A stretch of 64,000 nucleotides of DNA from Kutzneria sp. Lineage in GTDB: Bacteria; Actinomycetota; Actinomycetes; Mycobacteriales; Pseudonocardiaceae. The DNA lies in assembly GCA_019239965.1 (NCBI GenBank), contig JAFAZC010000005.1, positions 1 to 64,000 on the forward strand, read 5' to 3'. The stretch's first letter is position 1. The number at the start of each line of letters is the position of its first letter. Below, piece by piece: positions 56,639-64,000 of the stretch. The position numbers and the translations under genes are program-made. The notes below the pieces were generated by a model that made no database searches, had not been told where the DNA came from, and worked only from the letters and a program-made list of their open reading frames with translations.

Positions 56639-57117
56639 GAAGTTGTCCTCTCGATGCGCGTTGGCGACAGGTTGCCCGGGAGTCGCCGGCGCGATCTATC
56701 GGCACAGGGGCAGCTGTGGTTGCGATGCGAAGACTTTGCCCACTGTGGCGGGCATTGTGCCACAGCACACACCGGTCGGCCACGGGAGTGGTGCTGCCTT
56801 GTGTTGGCACACAGCGGTTGTGAGTGGTGGTGGACGCGCGGGTCACCGCTTCCCCGTCACCAAGTGACCCGCGCGTCGGCCTCGCCCCCAGCGGCGTCCG
56901 CCGTCGACTGCCCTCCCCTGCGCAAGAACGTAGCGTGGACGGAATCGGCGGCTGCGGGTTTGTCACCCGATATTCGCAGCGAATGCATGAACTGCGCGCT
57001 GATGTCCTACAACGGTGCCGCCAGCGTGGCGGATGCCACGCGGATCGCTGGGGAACGGGCGGGGCCGGGCACGCCGGGCTATCCCGTGACCGGGTTGTCG
57101 CCGCTAGGGTGCGTCTC
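56639..57117. other. Divergent gap between molybdenum hydroxylase and acyl-CoA ligase genes
   Basis: About 480 bp holding both divergent promoters and repeat copy 2. A long overlapping frame (56824-57117) merely extends the acyl-CoA ligase upstream and looks non-coding. No clear -10/-35 pair was found. Confidence 0.4.
56826..56881 (+). repeat. 56-bp direct repeat, copy 2, with internal hairpin
   Basis: Arms GACGCGCGGGTCACC (56833-56847) and AGTGACCCGCGCGTC (56863-56877) pair at 14 of 15 positions. It differs from copy 1 at three bases, two of which compensate in the stem. It lies upstream of two divergent genes, where a terminator would not be expected. Confidence 0.85.
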
Positions 57118-58656
57118 ATGCGGGTTCCCCTCACCGTGGCCGACTTCCTCGACCGCGCGGAAACGGTCTTCCCTGATGCCATCGCGGTGGTCGACGAGTC
57201 GGCCCAGCCGGCCGACCCGGTGCCAGACACCACCTACCGCGAGTTCGGCCGCCGAGTCCGGGCATGGCAGGCCGGACTCGACGCGCTGGGAGTCGGCGAG
57301 GGCGAGCGGGTGGCGGTGGTCAGCCACAACTCCGCCCGGCTGATGGAGTTGCTGCACGCGGTGCCGGCGACCGGCCGGATCTGCGTTCCGGTCAACTTCC
57401 GGCTGCGCTCCGAGGAGGTCGCCTACATCGTGGAGCACTGCGGCGCGACGGTGCTGCTTGTCGATCCCGAGCTGGAGGAGCCGCTCGACGGTGTCCGCGC
57501 CCCGCACCGGTTCGTGCTCGGCGACCAGACCGAGACCGAACTGCTGCGGTTGGACACGGAGCCGAGGCCGTGGTCGGAGCCGGAGGAGGACGCCACGGCG
57601 ACGATCAACTACACCTCCGGAACCACCGCGCGCCCCAAGGGGGTGCAGTTGACCCACCGCAACCTGTGGGTCAACGCCGTCACGTTCGCCATGCACGTCC
57701 GCGCCTGGGAACAGGATGCCTACCTGCACACGCTGCCGATGTTCCACTGCAATGGATGGGGCATGCCGTACGGGCTCGTCGGCCTCGGCGCCAAGCATGT
57801 CGTCCTGCGCAAGGTGGACGGCGCGGAGATCCTGCGCAGGGTCGACGAGCACGGCGTGACGCTCATGTGCGGGGCGCCCGCGGTGTGGAACGCCGTACTC
57901 GCCGCCGCCGAGACGTGGTCCGGCGAGATACCCGGTCGGGACCGGGTTCGTGTCGTGTGCGCCGGTGCGCCGCCGCCGACGAGGACGATCGCCAGGATGC
58001 AGGAGGAGCTGGGATGGGAGTTCCAACAGATCTACGGGCTGACCGAGACCTCCCCGCTGCTGACGTTCAACCGCGCGCGACCCGAGGATCTGGCTCTTCC
58101 GGCGGAGGAACGGGCCCGCAGGCTGTCGCGGGCAGGCGGACCCACACTGGGGGCACGACTGCGTATCGCCCCCTCTGGTGAGGTGCTCGCCCGGTCCAAC
58201 GTCGTGCTCGAGGGCTACTGGAACAACGAGGAGGCCAGTGCCGAGGCACTCGCCGGCGGGTGGTTCCACACCGGCGACGGCGGCAGCATCGACGACGAGG
58301 GATACCTCGTGATCTCCGACCGCAAGAAGGACGTGATCATCACCGGCGGTGAGAACGTGTCCTCCATCGAGGTGGAGGACTGCCTGTTCAGTCACCCGGC
58401 CGTTGCCGAGGTCGCCGTGATCGGTGTGCCCGACGACAAGTGGGGTGAGACCGTCAAGGCGCTGGTGGTGCTCTGTGCGGGCATGGCCGCCACCGAGTCC
58501 GAGCTGATCACCTACTGCAAGGAGCGTCTGGCCGGCTACAAGGCGCCGACCTCGGTGGAGTTCCGGACGGCGATTCCTCGCACGGCTACCGGCAAGATCC
58601 AGAAGTACAAACTCCGTCAGCCGTACTGGGTCGACGCGGAACGGGGAGTCAACTAG
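57118..58656 (+). CDS. AMP-dependent acyl-CoA synthetase/ligase
   Basis: A 512-residue ANL-family enzyme. The AMP-binding loop is YTSGTTARPKGVQLTHRN (about 164-181), then YGLTETSPL (about 306) and the hinge/A8 region VISDRKKDVIITGGENVSS (about 399-417), ending with the catalytic Lys in TATGKIQK. It most resembles FadD-type medium/long-chain acyl-CoA synthetases. The ATG at 57118 fits the family start. No linked pathway genes are evident. Confidence 0.9.
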   Translation: MRVPLTVADFLDRAETVFPDAIAVVDESAQPADPVPDTTYREFGRRVRAWQAGLDALGVGEGERVAVVSHNSARLMELLHAVPATGRICVPVNFRLRSEEVAYIVEHCGATVLLVDPELEEPLDGVRAPHRFVLGDQTETELLRLDTEPRPWSEPEEDATATINYTSGTTARPKGVQLTHRNLWVNAVTFAMHVRAWEQDAYLHTLPMFHCNGWGMPYGLVGLGAKHVVLRKVDGAEILRRVDEHGVTLMCGAPAVWNAVLAAAETWSGEIPGRDRVRVVCAGAPPPTRTIARMQEELGWEFQQIYGLTETSPLLTFNRARPEDLALPAEERARRLSRAGGPTLGARLRIAPSGEVLARSNVVLEGYWNNEEASAEALAGGWFHTGDGGSIDDEGYLVISDRKKDVIITGGENVSSIEVEDCLFSHPAVAEVAVIGVPDDKWGETVKALVVLCAGMAATESELITYCKERLAGYKAPTSVEFRTAIPRTATGKIQKYKLRQPYWVDAERGVN

Positions 58657-58679
58657 CCGGTCTACCTTCTGTCACGGTC

Positions 58680-58695
58680 TAACTACCGTTAGTTA
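58680..58695. promoter_or_regulatory. Palindrome upstream of the NlpC/P60 gene
   Basis: TAACTA (58680-58685) and TAGTTA (58690-58695) flank CCGT, just after the acyl-CoA ligase stop. It may be a regulator site. GTGACA-type repeats follow (58701-58706, 58765-58770) and could be MtrA-like boxes, which is only suggestive. Confidence 0.4.
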
Positions 58696-58781
58696 TGGCT
58701 TGTGACACGTGTGGCTGATGGGACTTGAGTTTCTGTCGTGCCGTGTGGCGATTCCTGAGCACAAGTGACACAGTTGTCTCG

Positions 58782-58809
58782 CAGGGCCAAATTGGTCCAT
58801 TTGGCCCTG
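58782..58809 (+). promoter_or_regulatory. Stable hairpin in the leader of the NlpC/P60 gene
   Basis: CAGGGCCAAAT (58782-58792) and ATTTGGCCCTG (58799-58809) form a perfect 11-bp stem with a 6-nt loop, 54 bp before the start codon. It could be a terminator of the ligase transcript, a leader structure, or an operator. No conserved c-di-AMP riboswitch core is visible. Confidence 0.5.
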
Positions 58810-58863
58810 TCATATCTGCGCTGAGTGGCCTATCCGGGCTTCCCTTGGGAAGCGGGAGGTGGG

Positions 58864-60177
58864 GTGGCGGTGCGAGCACGTGTGACGCGATGCCTGATCG
58901 CTGGCGGGATTGCGACGACCTTGACGCTCACGGTGATCGGCACGGGCTGGGCCACGCCGCCCCCGAGTAACCCCTCAGACTCCGACCTCGGCTCGAGTCG
59001 GGCCGACGTCGCGGCCAAGGCGGCCGAGGTCGGCGACCTGGCCAACCAGCTGTCGGCGGCCGAGGTGAAGCTGGCGCAGCTACGCGATCAGGTCGAACAG
59101 AAGATGGAGGAGGCCAACAAGGCCCTCGTCGACCTGCAGACGGCGAGGGACGCGGCCGACCGGGCAAGGGCCGACGCGGACGCGGCCAAGGCCGACGCGC
59201 AGGCCGCCGGTGGTGCGGTGGACGCCGCGCGTCGCCGGCTCGACGAGTTCGCCGCGGCCAGCTACCAGCAGGGCAGCACCGTGGGATCGGTGTCGGCGCT
59301 GGTGGACGCCTCCAGCCCGGAGAACCTGCTCGCGAGAGTGCAGCTTCTCGACGCGATCAGCGGTTCCGAACTGAGCACCCTTGCCGACCTCCAGCGCGCG
59401 AACGTGGACAAGGCCAACCAGGAATCGGTCAGCCGCAAGGCGTTGGCGACGGCGACACAGAAGCAGCAGGAGGCCGACGCCGCTAAGGCGAAGGTTGACG
59501 CGGCAATGGCCGCCGCGGCGGCGGCACGGCGGGAGGAGGCCAAGCAGGTCGAGCAGCTGAGCACCAGCAAGACCGACGTCGAAAGCCAACTCAGCGCCGC
59601 GCAGGACAAGGTCAATGATCTGCAGACGCAGCGCCAGCGCTACCAGGACTGGGCGGCGCAGAAGGCACGGGATGATGCCGCCGCGGAGGCCGCGGCACAG
59701 CAGCAGGCCGTGGCGGCGCCACCGCAGCGCCCGGCCGTGCCGTCTGCCGGTGCCGCGCGAGCGGCGATCGCGGTAGCCAGGGCGATGGCGCAACTCGGTG
59801 TCGCCTACGCCTGGGGCGGTGGCACCGCGTATGGACCGAGCCGCGGCATTTCCGACGATGGCGGTGACGCCGACTTCTACGGCGACTACAACAAGATCGG
59901 ATTCGACTGCTCCGGACTGATGGTCTATGCCTTCGCCGGCGTCGGCGTGTCCCTTCCGCACTACAGCGGTTACCAGTACTACGCGGGACAGCATGTTCCG
60001 CTGTCCCAGATACAGCCCGGCGACATGCTGTTCTACGGCACCCCGAGCAACATCCACCACGTGACCATGTACATCGGCGACGGCCGGATGATCGAGGCGC
60101 CGTACTCGGGATCGGTGGTGCGCGTGGTGCCGGTGCGGTGGGGCGAGATCATGCCGTACGCCACTAGGGTCGTCTGA
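58864..60177 (+). CDS. NlpC/P60 peptidoglycan hydrolase, RipA-like
   Basis: A 437-residue secreted hydrolase. A signal peptide (residues 1-31) is followed by a long coiled coil (about 45-285, Ala/Lys/Glu/Gln-rich, with a helical hairpin near 150) and a C-terminal NlpC/P60 domain with Cys in FDCSGL, His in IHHVTMYIG and a further polar residue. It cleaves D-gamma-Glu-meso-DAP bonds in septal wall. The coiled coil probably self-inhibits, as in RipA/PcsB. GTG 58864 has GGGAGG only 4 nt away; GTG 58870 is also possible. The mycobacterial acn neighbourhood also has ripA nearby. Confidence 0.9.
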   Translation: MAVRARVTRCLIAGGIATTLTLTVIGTGWATPPPSNPSDSDLGSSRADVAAKAAEVGDLANQLSAAEVKLAQLRDQVEQKMEEANKALVDLQTARDAADRARADADAAKADAQAAGGAVDAARRRLDEFAAASYQQGSTVGSVSALVDASSPENLLARVQLLDAISGSELSTLADLQRANVDKANQESVSRKALATATQKQQEADAAKAKVDAAMAAAAAARREEAKQVEQLSTSKTDVESQLSAAQDKVNDLQTQRQRYQDWAAQKARDDAAAEAAAQQQAVAAPPQRPAVPSAGAARAAIAVARAMAQLGVAYAWGGGTAYGPSRGISDDGGDADFYGDYNKIGFDCSGLMVYAFAGVGVSLPHYSGYQYYAGQHVPLSQIQPGDMLFYGTPSNIHHVTMYIGDGRMIEAPYSGSVVRVVPVRWGEIMPYATRVV

Positions 60178-60204
60178 GCGGCGTCGAAGCTGTAGTTTCC
60201 GCGC

Positions 60205-60909
60205 TCAGCGACCCAATCGGGCCGCGAGACCGTCGAGCATGCAGTCCAGGCCGAACGCGAACTCGGCGTTGGGGTCGGGTTCCTCGGCTTCGAGGACGCG
60301 GCGGGCGAGCATCGGGTGCTTGCCCGCGGCGATGACCTCGCTGATGTAGGGGCCCACGCTGCGCTGCCACTGCTCCTCGGTCAGGCCGCTGCGCCGCTCG
60401 GCGCGCCGAGCGGCCTGCTGGGTAGCCACCGAGCCCAGCACGTACGCGTGCACGGCACCGAGCGCCTGCGAGGCTAGGGTGATGTCGGGCGTGAGCGCGA
60501 CGGCGGCACGCAGCGCGGATTCAGACCGCCGCAACGAGTTGGGGCCGAGCGAGGGCCTGCCCGCCAGTTCTCCTGCCAGCCACGGGTGCCGCAGCAGGGT
60601 TGCGCGCAGCGCGTGCGCGACCGCGGCCAGGTCGGCGCGCCAGTCCTGCGTGGGCTCGGGGATCGGGTCCTCGCCTTGCGCCGCGTCGACCATCAGGTCC
60701 ACCAGTTCGTCGCGGTTGGTGATGTAGCGGTAGAGGGTGGCCGTCCCGGAACCGAGGTCGCCCGCGACCCGGCGCATCGATACCGCGGCCAAGCCCTCCG
60801 CGTCGGCGATGGCCAGCGCGGCGGCCACGTACTGGTCCACCCCTGGCGCGCGTCGACGCGGTTCGGGGCGAGGCCTGGTCCACACCGATGAAAGAGCGGG
60901 TTCGGTCAT
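60205..60909 (-). CDS. TetR-family regulator
   Basis: A 234-residue TetR protein. QYVAAALAIADAEGLAAVSM, RRVAGDLGSGTATLYRYITN form the HTH (about 25-65), and the tetracycline-repressor-type C-terminal domain (PWLAGELAGRPSLGPNSLRR, about 110-130) places it with TetR/TetR_C. ATG 60909 has GGAAAGGAA upstream. It is divergent from the FAD monooxygenase with a long inverted repeat between, so it should repress that gene. Confidence 0.87.
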   Translation of the reverse strand: MTEPALSSVWTRPRPEPRRRAPGVDQYVAAALAIADAEGLAAVSMRRVAGDLGSGTATLYRYITNRDELVDLMVDAAQGEDPIPEPTQDWRADLAAVAHALRATLLRHPWLAGELAGRPSLGPNSLRRSESALRAAVALTPDITLASQALGAVHAYVLGSVATQQAARRAERRSGLTEEQWQRSVGPYISEVIAAGKHPMLARRVLEAEEPDPNAEFAFGLDCMLDGLAARLGR

Positions 60910-60943
60910 GGGGTGGTTCCTTTCCTCGTTGACCGACATCCTA

Positions 60944-60990
60944 ACTTCTGGATACGTTGTAGCCATGACAGAAACAGCGTATCCAGAAGT
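60944..60990. promoter_or_regulatory. Long inverted repeat between TetR and monooxygenase genes
   Basis: ACTTCTGGATACG (60944-60956) and CGTATCCAGAAGT (60978-60990) are perfect 13-bp arms with a 21-bp spacer. The right arm lies inside codons of the monooxygenase, whose ATG (60965) is in the spacer. A shorter overlapping dyad TGGATAC-GTT-GTAGCCA (60949-60965) could be the basic TetR site. Confidence 0.65.
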
Positions 60991-62551
60991 GCCGGTGCTC
61001 GTGATCGGAGGCGGCAGCGTCGGCCTGCTCGCCGCGGCGCTGCTCGCCCACCACGATGTCCCCGCGGTGCTCGTCGAACGCCGGTCCGGGCCGTCGGTCC
61101 ACCCGCGCGCCACCGGCATCGGGCCGCGGACCGTCGAGGTCCTCCGCGAGCTCGGGCTCGACACCGCCGTGGACGCCGCCGCGGTCGACCTCCGGGGCGC
61201 CGCAGGCAAGGCGGTGGCGCGGACCGTCGTCGAGATGGGCGCGGGCGACGTCGTGACCGTGCCCATGCCGACCCCGTCCATCGCTGAACTGGACACGACA
61301 CCGTTCAGGCTGCGCGGCGTCTGCGCGCAGGACCGCCTCGACGCCGTGGTGGCGGCCGACCTGGCGCGCCGCGGAGCGGATCTGCGCTGGTCGACCCGCC
61401 TGGTCGGCATCGCGCAGGACGCCGACGGGGTCGACGTCGAGCTGGAGGGACCCGACGGCCGCTACTCGTTGCGCTGCGCGCGCGTGGTGGCCGCGGACGG
61501 CACGCACAGCGCGGTGCGGACCGCGCTCGGCGTGGGCACCTCCGGAGCGGGCGACCTGGGCAAGTCGATGATCAACATCCTGTTCCGCGCCGACCTCCGC
61601 CCCCACCTGCGGGGCATGGTGTTCGCCACCTGCACGATCACGACGCCGGAGGCGCCCGGCCTGCTGGCGACCGTGGACGGCGCGACGAGCTGGGTCTTCC
61701 ACGTCGCTTGCGACGTCGACGGGGGCGAGCGCCCTGAGGACTTCACGCACGAGCGCTGTGCCGCGGTCGTCCGGGCGGCGGTCGGTGATCCTGACCTCGA
61801 CGTCGAGGTGCGCAGCGTGCTCCCGTGGCGGCCCCGGAGCGTTCTGGCCGACCGCTTCGCCGTCGGCCGCGTGTTCCTCGTCGGTGACGCCGCGCACACC
61901 GTGTCGCCGCTGGGCGCGTTCGGCCTCAACACCGGGGTCGCCGACGCGCACAACCTGGCGTGGAAGCTGGCCGCCGTGCACAAGGGCGAGGCGGGCGCCG
62001 GGCTGCTCGACACCTACGCGCAGGAGCGCGAGCCGGTCGCCGCGGCGACGGTGGACCAGGCGATGCGTAGGCTCGCCGACCCGGCGCTGCACTGGGGGCA
62101 TGGACTTGAGGCCGACGCCGCCAGGGCGGCGGCGGGGGTGTGGTCGGCGCCGGTCGTGCACCTCGGCCAGCGGTACGACTCGGCCGCCGTCGTCGACCCG
62201 CGGCCGGAACTCCCGTCCACGGTGGACCTGGCGGTGGCGCTGGACGGGTCACCGGGTGCACGGGTGCCCCACGCGTGGGTCGACGGGGTGTCCACGCTCG
62301 ACCTGGTCGCGTCCCGGTGGACCCTGCTGATGGGCGCCACCGGTGACCGGTGGCGCGCCGCCGCGGCGGACGTCGGCCTACCGGTGCACCGGGTCTCCGC
62401 GCCGTGGCTGTCCGACGACGGGGCCCTGCTCGTGCGACCGGACGCGATCGTCGCGATGCGGGTCACGGCATCGGTCCCGGACCCGGCGCGGTTTCTCGCC
62501 GACACCCTGGACCAGGTGCTGGCCAGGCCGGTGGCGGTGCCGAGCACCTGA
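60965..62551 (+). CDS. FAD-dependent aromatic hydroxylase-type monooxygenase
   Basis: A 528-residue group A flavoprotein monooxygenase. The dinucleotide motif IGGGSVGLLAAALLA (about 14-28), the DG motif VVAADGTHSAVR (about 176) and GD motif FLVGDAAHTVSP (about 304) are all present. The C-terminal thioredoxin-like domain (about 410-528) matches the type that hydroxylates polyketides or inactivates tetracycline/rifampicin. No Shine-Dalgarno precedes ATG 60965, so leaderless expression is possible. The linked TetR gene suggests induction by its substrate. Confidence 0.87.
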   Translation: MTETAYPEVPVLVIGGGSVGLLAAALLAHHDVPAVLVERRSGPSVHPRATGIGPRTVEVLRELGLDTAVDAAAVDLRGAAGKAVARTVVEMGAGDVVTVPMPTPSIAELDTTPFRLRGVCAQDRLDAVVAADLARRGADLRWSTRLVGIAQDADGVDVELEGPDGRYSLRCARVVAADGTHSAVRTALGVGTSGAGDLGKSMINILFRADLRPHLRGMVFATCTITTPEAPGLLATVDGATSWVFHVACDVDGGERPEDFTHERCAAVVRAAVGDPDLDVEVRSVLPWRPRSVLADRFAVGRVFLVGDAAHTVSPLGAFGLNTGVADAHNLAWKLAAVHKGEAGAGLLDTYAQEREPVAAATVDQAMRRLADPALHWGHGLEADAARAAAGVWSAPVVHLGQRYDSAAVVDPRPELPSTVDLAVALDGSPGARVPHAWVDGVSTLDLVASRWTLLMGATGDRWRAAAADVGLPVHRVSAPWLSDDGALLVRPDAIVAMRVTASVPDPARFLADTLDQVLARPVAVPST

Positions 62552-62618
62552 CCGGGGCGCCTCGACGAAGGCGCCCAGCGGGCGTCCGGAACGTACAGGA
62601 GCCGGCCCGACAGACGGG

Positions 62619-63287
62619 TCAGCCGCCGAAACCGGCGCGGACGATCACCACCGGTCGTGCGGGCGGCCCGTCGAAGGGCCCGTGGTCGCTCGGGGTGATC
62701 CCCGCCGCGACGATCCGGTCCAGGACGTTCATTCCGCGTACCACCCGGCCCAGCACCGAGTAGTTCGCCGGGATGTGCGCGAACGAGTGGACGATGAAGA
62801 ACTCGCTGCCGTTGGTGCCGGGACCCTGATTGCCCATGGCGACGGTGCCGCGGTCGTACGTCTCGGTCCCGGTGACCTCGTCGGGAAAGCGGTAGCCGGG
62901 GCCGCCCTTCTCGACCTCTGTGAGGTCTCCGCACTGCAACACGCCAAGTCGCGTGCTGTTGGTCAGCCGCCAGCACTGGCTCCGGTCATAGAAGTGTTGC
63001 AGCACCAGACTCGCCATGTTGTGCACGGCGCAGGGCGCGGCTCCCGCGCGGTTGAGCCGCACGGTGACCGGACCGTAGTTGAACCGGAACGTGACGTCGA
63101 CACTGCCGACCGTCGGTGCGAACCGCGGCGGGCGCAGCACCGGACGGGCCGCCGGATTGTCCGGCGTCGGGGTAAACGTGCACCGCACGACCGGTTCGGC
63201 CACCGAGGCGGACGCCATGGGCGCGAGGACGGCGAGACCGGCCAAGGACAGGACGGCGGCGAGCGCAATGGCCCAGCGCGGCTTCAT
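62619..63287 (-). CDS. Secreted cyclophilin-type peptidyl-prolyl isomerase
   Basis: A 222-residue protein. The signal peptide is MKPRWAIALAAVLSLAGLAV with a cut near ASA at about 29. The cyclophilin domain shows FRFNYGPVTVRLNRAGA, YRFPDEVTGTETY, GTVAMGNQGPGTNGSEFFIV and YSVLGRVVRG. Cysteines in CTFTP, APCAV, QCWR and LQCG suggest disulfide bonds outside the membrane. ATG 63287 is chosen because it begins the signal sequence; upstream codons overlap the next gene. Confidence 0.86.
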   Translation of the reverse strand: MKPRWAIALAAVLSLAGLAVLAPMASASVAEPVVRCTFTPTPDNPAARPVLRPPRFAPTVGSVDVTFRFNYGPVTVRLNRAGAAPCAVHNMASLVLQHFYDRSQCWRLTNSTRLGVLQCGDLTEVEKGGPGYRFPDEVTGTETYDRGTVAMGNQGPGTNGSEFFIVHSFAHIPANYSVLGRVVRGMNVLDRIVAAGITPSDHGPFDGPPARPVVIVRAGFGG

Positions 63288-63379
63288 GCGCGGAAAACTA
63301 CGCGGTGGCACGCCATCCGCGCCAGGCCGCGTACCACCAGCGGACGCCGTTGTAGCGCGGGAGTTCGCAACGGCCCACA

Positions 63380-64000
63380 TCAGCGCTTCAGTGCCCACCG
63401 CAATGCGTCGGACACGTCGGCATGCTCATACCGGAATCCGGCGGCCAGCAACACCGAAGGTCGCACCCGTGCGCTGGAAAGGACCTCGCCGGCGAGTTCG
63501 CCCAGCGCGATCCGCAGGGCGAACCGGGGCACCGCGAGCACGGCGGGTCGGCGGACCGCCCGCCCGAACGCGCGGGTGAACTCGGCGTTGGTCGGCGATT
63601 GCGGTGCGGTCAGGTTCACCGGCCCGGCGATGTCGTCGCGCTCGATCAGGAACCGGACAGCGCGGACCGTGTCGGCGAGGGAGAGCCAGGACATGTGCTG
63701 TCGGCCGGTGCCGAGTGTGCCGCCGAGGCCGGCGCGGAACAACGGCCGCAGCCGGGCGAGAAGACCACCGCCCGGACCGAGGACGTGCCCGATGCGCAGG
63801 TGGCACACGCGGACGCCGCAGTCCTCGGCTACACAGGTCGAGCGCTCCCACGCCCGGCACACCTCCGCGAGGAAACCGGGGCCGGCCGTGGAGCGCTCGT
63901 CGAGCAGCTCGGCACCGCGGTCACCGTAGAAGCCGATCGCGGAGGCGTTCAGCAGAACCGTTCGATCGGCACCGTCGCCCGCCGCGGCGGCGAGCGCGCT
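63380..64000 (-). CDS. TIGR01777-type NAD-dependent epimerase, 5' end cut by window
   Basis: The frame is open through base 64000, so the N-terminus is missing. The visible part includes LLNASAIGFYGDRGAELLDE and GPGFLAEVCRAWE from the SDR core, then VRVCHLRIGHVLGPGGGLLA, MSWLSLADTVRAVRFLIE and the C-terminal DUF1731 region (LRIALGELAGEVLSSARV). These proteins bind NAD(P) but their function is mostly unknown (YfcH/SulA-type). It is transcribed toward the cyclophilin gene. Confidence 0.85.
   Translation of the reverse strand, partial: SALAAAAGDGADRTVLLNASAIGFYGDRGAELLDERSTAGPGFLAEVCRAWERSTCVAEDCGVRVCHLRIGHVLGPGGGLLARLRPLFRAGLGGTLGTGRQHMSWLSLADTVRAVRFLIERDDIAGPVNLTAPQSPTNAEFTRAFGRAVRRPAVLAVPRFALRIALGELAGEVLSSARVRPSVLLAAGFRYEHADVSDALRWALKR

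Noticed and set aside
58657-58863. c-di-AMP (ydaO-type) riboswitch before the NlpC/P60 gene
   Set aside because: Such riboswitches are common before actinobacterial wall hydrolases, but the conserved core sequences were not found; only simple hairpins are present.

Overview
The window is high-GC (roughly 68-70 % by eye), uses many GTG starts, and packs genes into ATGA/GTGA-overlapping operons. This points to an actinobacterium. The order TPR - HAD phosphatase - tlyA - nadK - recN - steA - steB - pyrG - NUDIX - xerD - parA - scpA - scpB - rluB - cmk - der matches the Rv1691-Rv1713 segment of Mycobacterium tuberculosis. The aroH-type chorismate mutase before cmk, a four-gene conservon, and several regulator and enzyme types suggest Pseudonocardiales. 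Genus cannot be fixed from the sequence alone.

Region 1 (1-22.3 kb) is a conserved housekeeping block: rRNA methylation (tlyA), NADP synthesis (nadK), DNA repair (recN), septum proteins (steA/steB), CTP synthesis (pyrG), XerD recombinase, a ParA/ribbon-helix-helix/ScpA/ScpB chromosome-organisation operon, a pseudouridine synthase, and cmk-plsC-der. Small accessory insertions lie inside it: a MerR/TipA-type gene with a textbook 19-bp-spacer promoter, a SnoaL-like gene with a TetR-type operator and a TetR gene, and a methyltransferase.

Region 2 (22.3-31.3 kb) is accessory. A conservon (sensor kinase, roadblock, DUF742, small GTPase) ends in a strong terminator. It is followed on the minus strand by a compact cluster: DMATS-type indole prenyltransferase, a sterol/GPP-type C-methyltransferase and a tryptophanase-like lyase. 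This is the most likely novel system here. The predicted product is a prenylated, C-methylated indole. A degenerate ATPase-fold regulator lies beyond it.

Region 3 (31.5-42.1 kb) holds a three-gene proton-translocating transhydrogenase (pntAA-pntAB-pntB), an enoyl-CoA hydratase, a VOC enzyme, an NAD(P)-binding protein with a frameshifted HxlR regulator, a MarR/glycosyltransferase pair with a palindromic operator, an ArsR regulator, a YbaK-type deacylase, a GlxA-type AraC regulator and an MFS exporter.

Region 4 (42.1-60.2 kb) appears to be a scattered acnR-acn-ripA locus. An AcnR-like TetR gene (42.1 kb) is separated from aconitase (49.1-51.9 kb) by a toxin-antitoxin pair and a ROK/APC-permease/GH2 exo-glucosaminidase set. 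The aconitase promoter still carries an AcnR-like operator. Between aconitase and the RipA-like NlpC/P60 hydrolase lie an ABC pair, a molybdenum hydroxylase pair bracketed by 56-bp direct repeats, and an acyl-CoA ligase.

Region 5 (60.2-64 kb) has a TetR/FAD-monooxygenase divergent pair with a long inverted repeat, a secreted cyclophilin, and the 3' part of a TIGR01777-type epimerase cut by the window end. I saw no tRNA, rRNA, CRISPR array or transposase.
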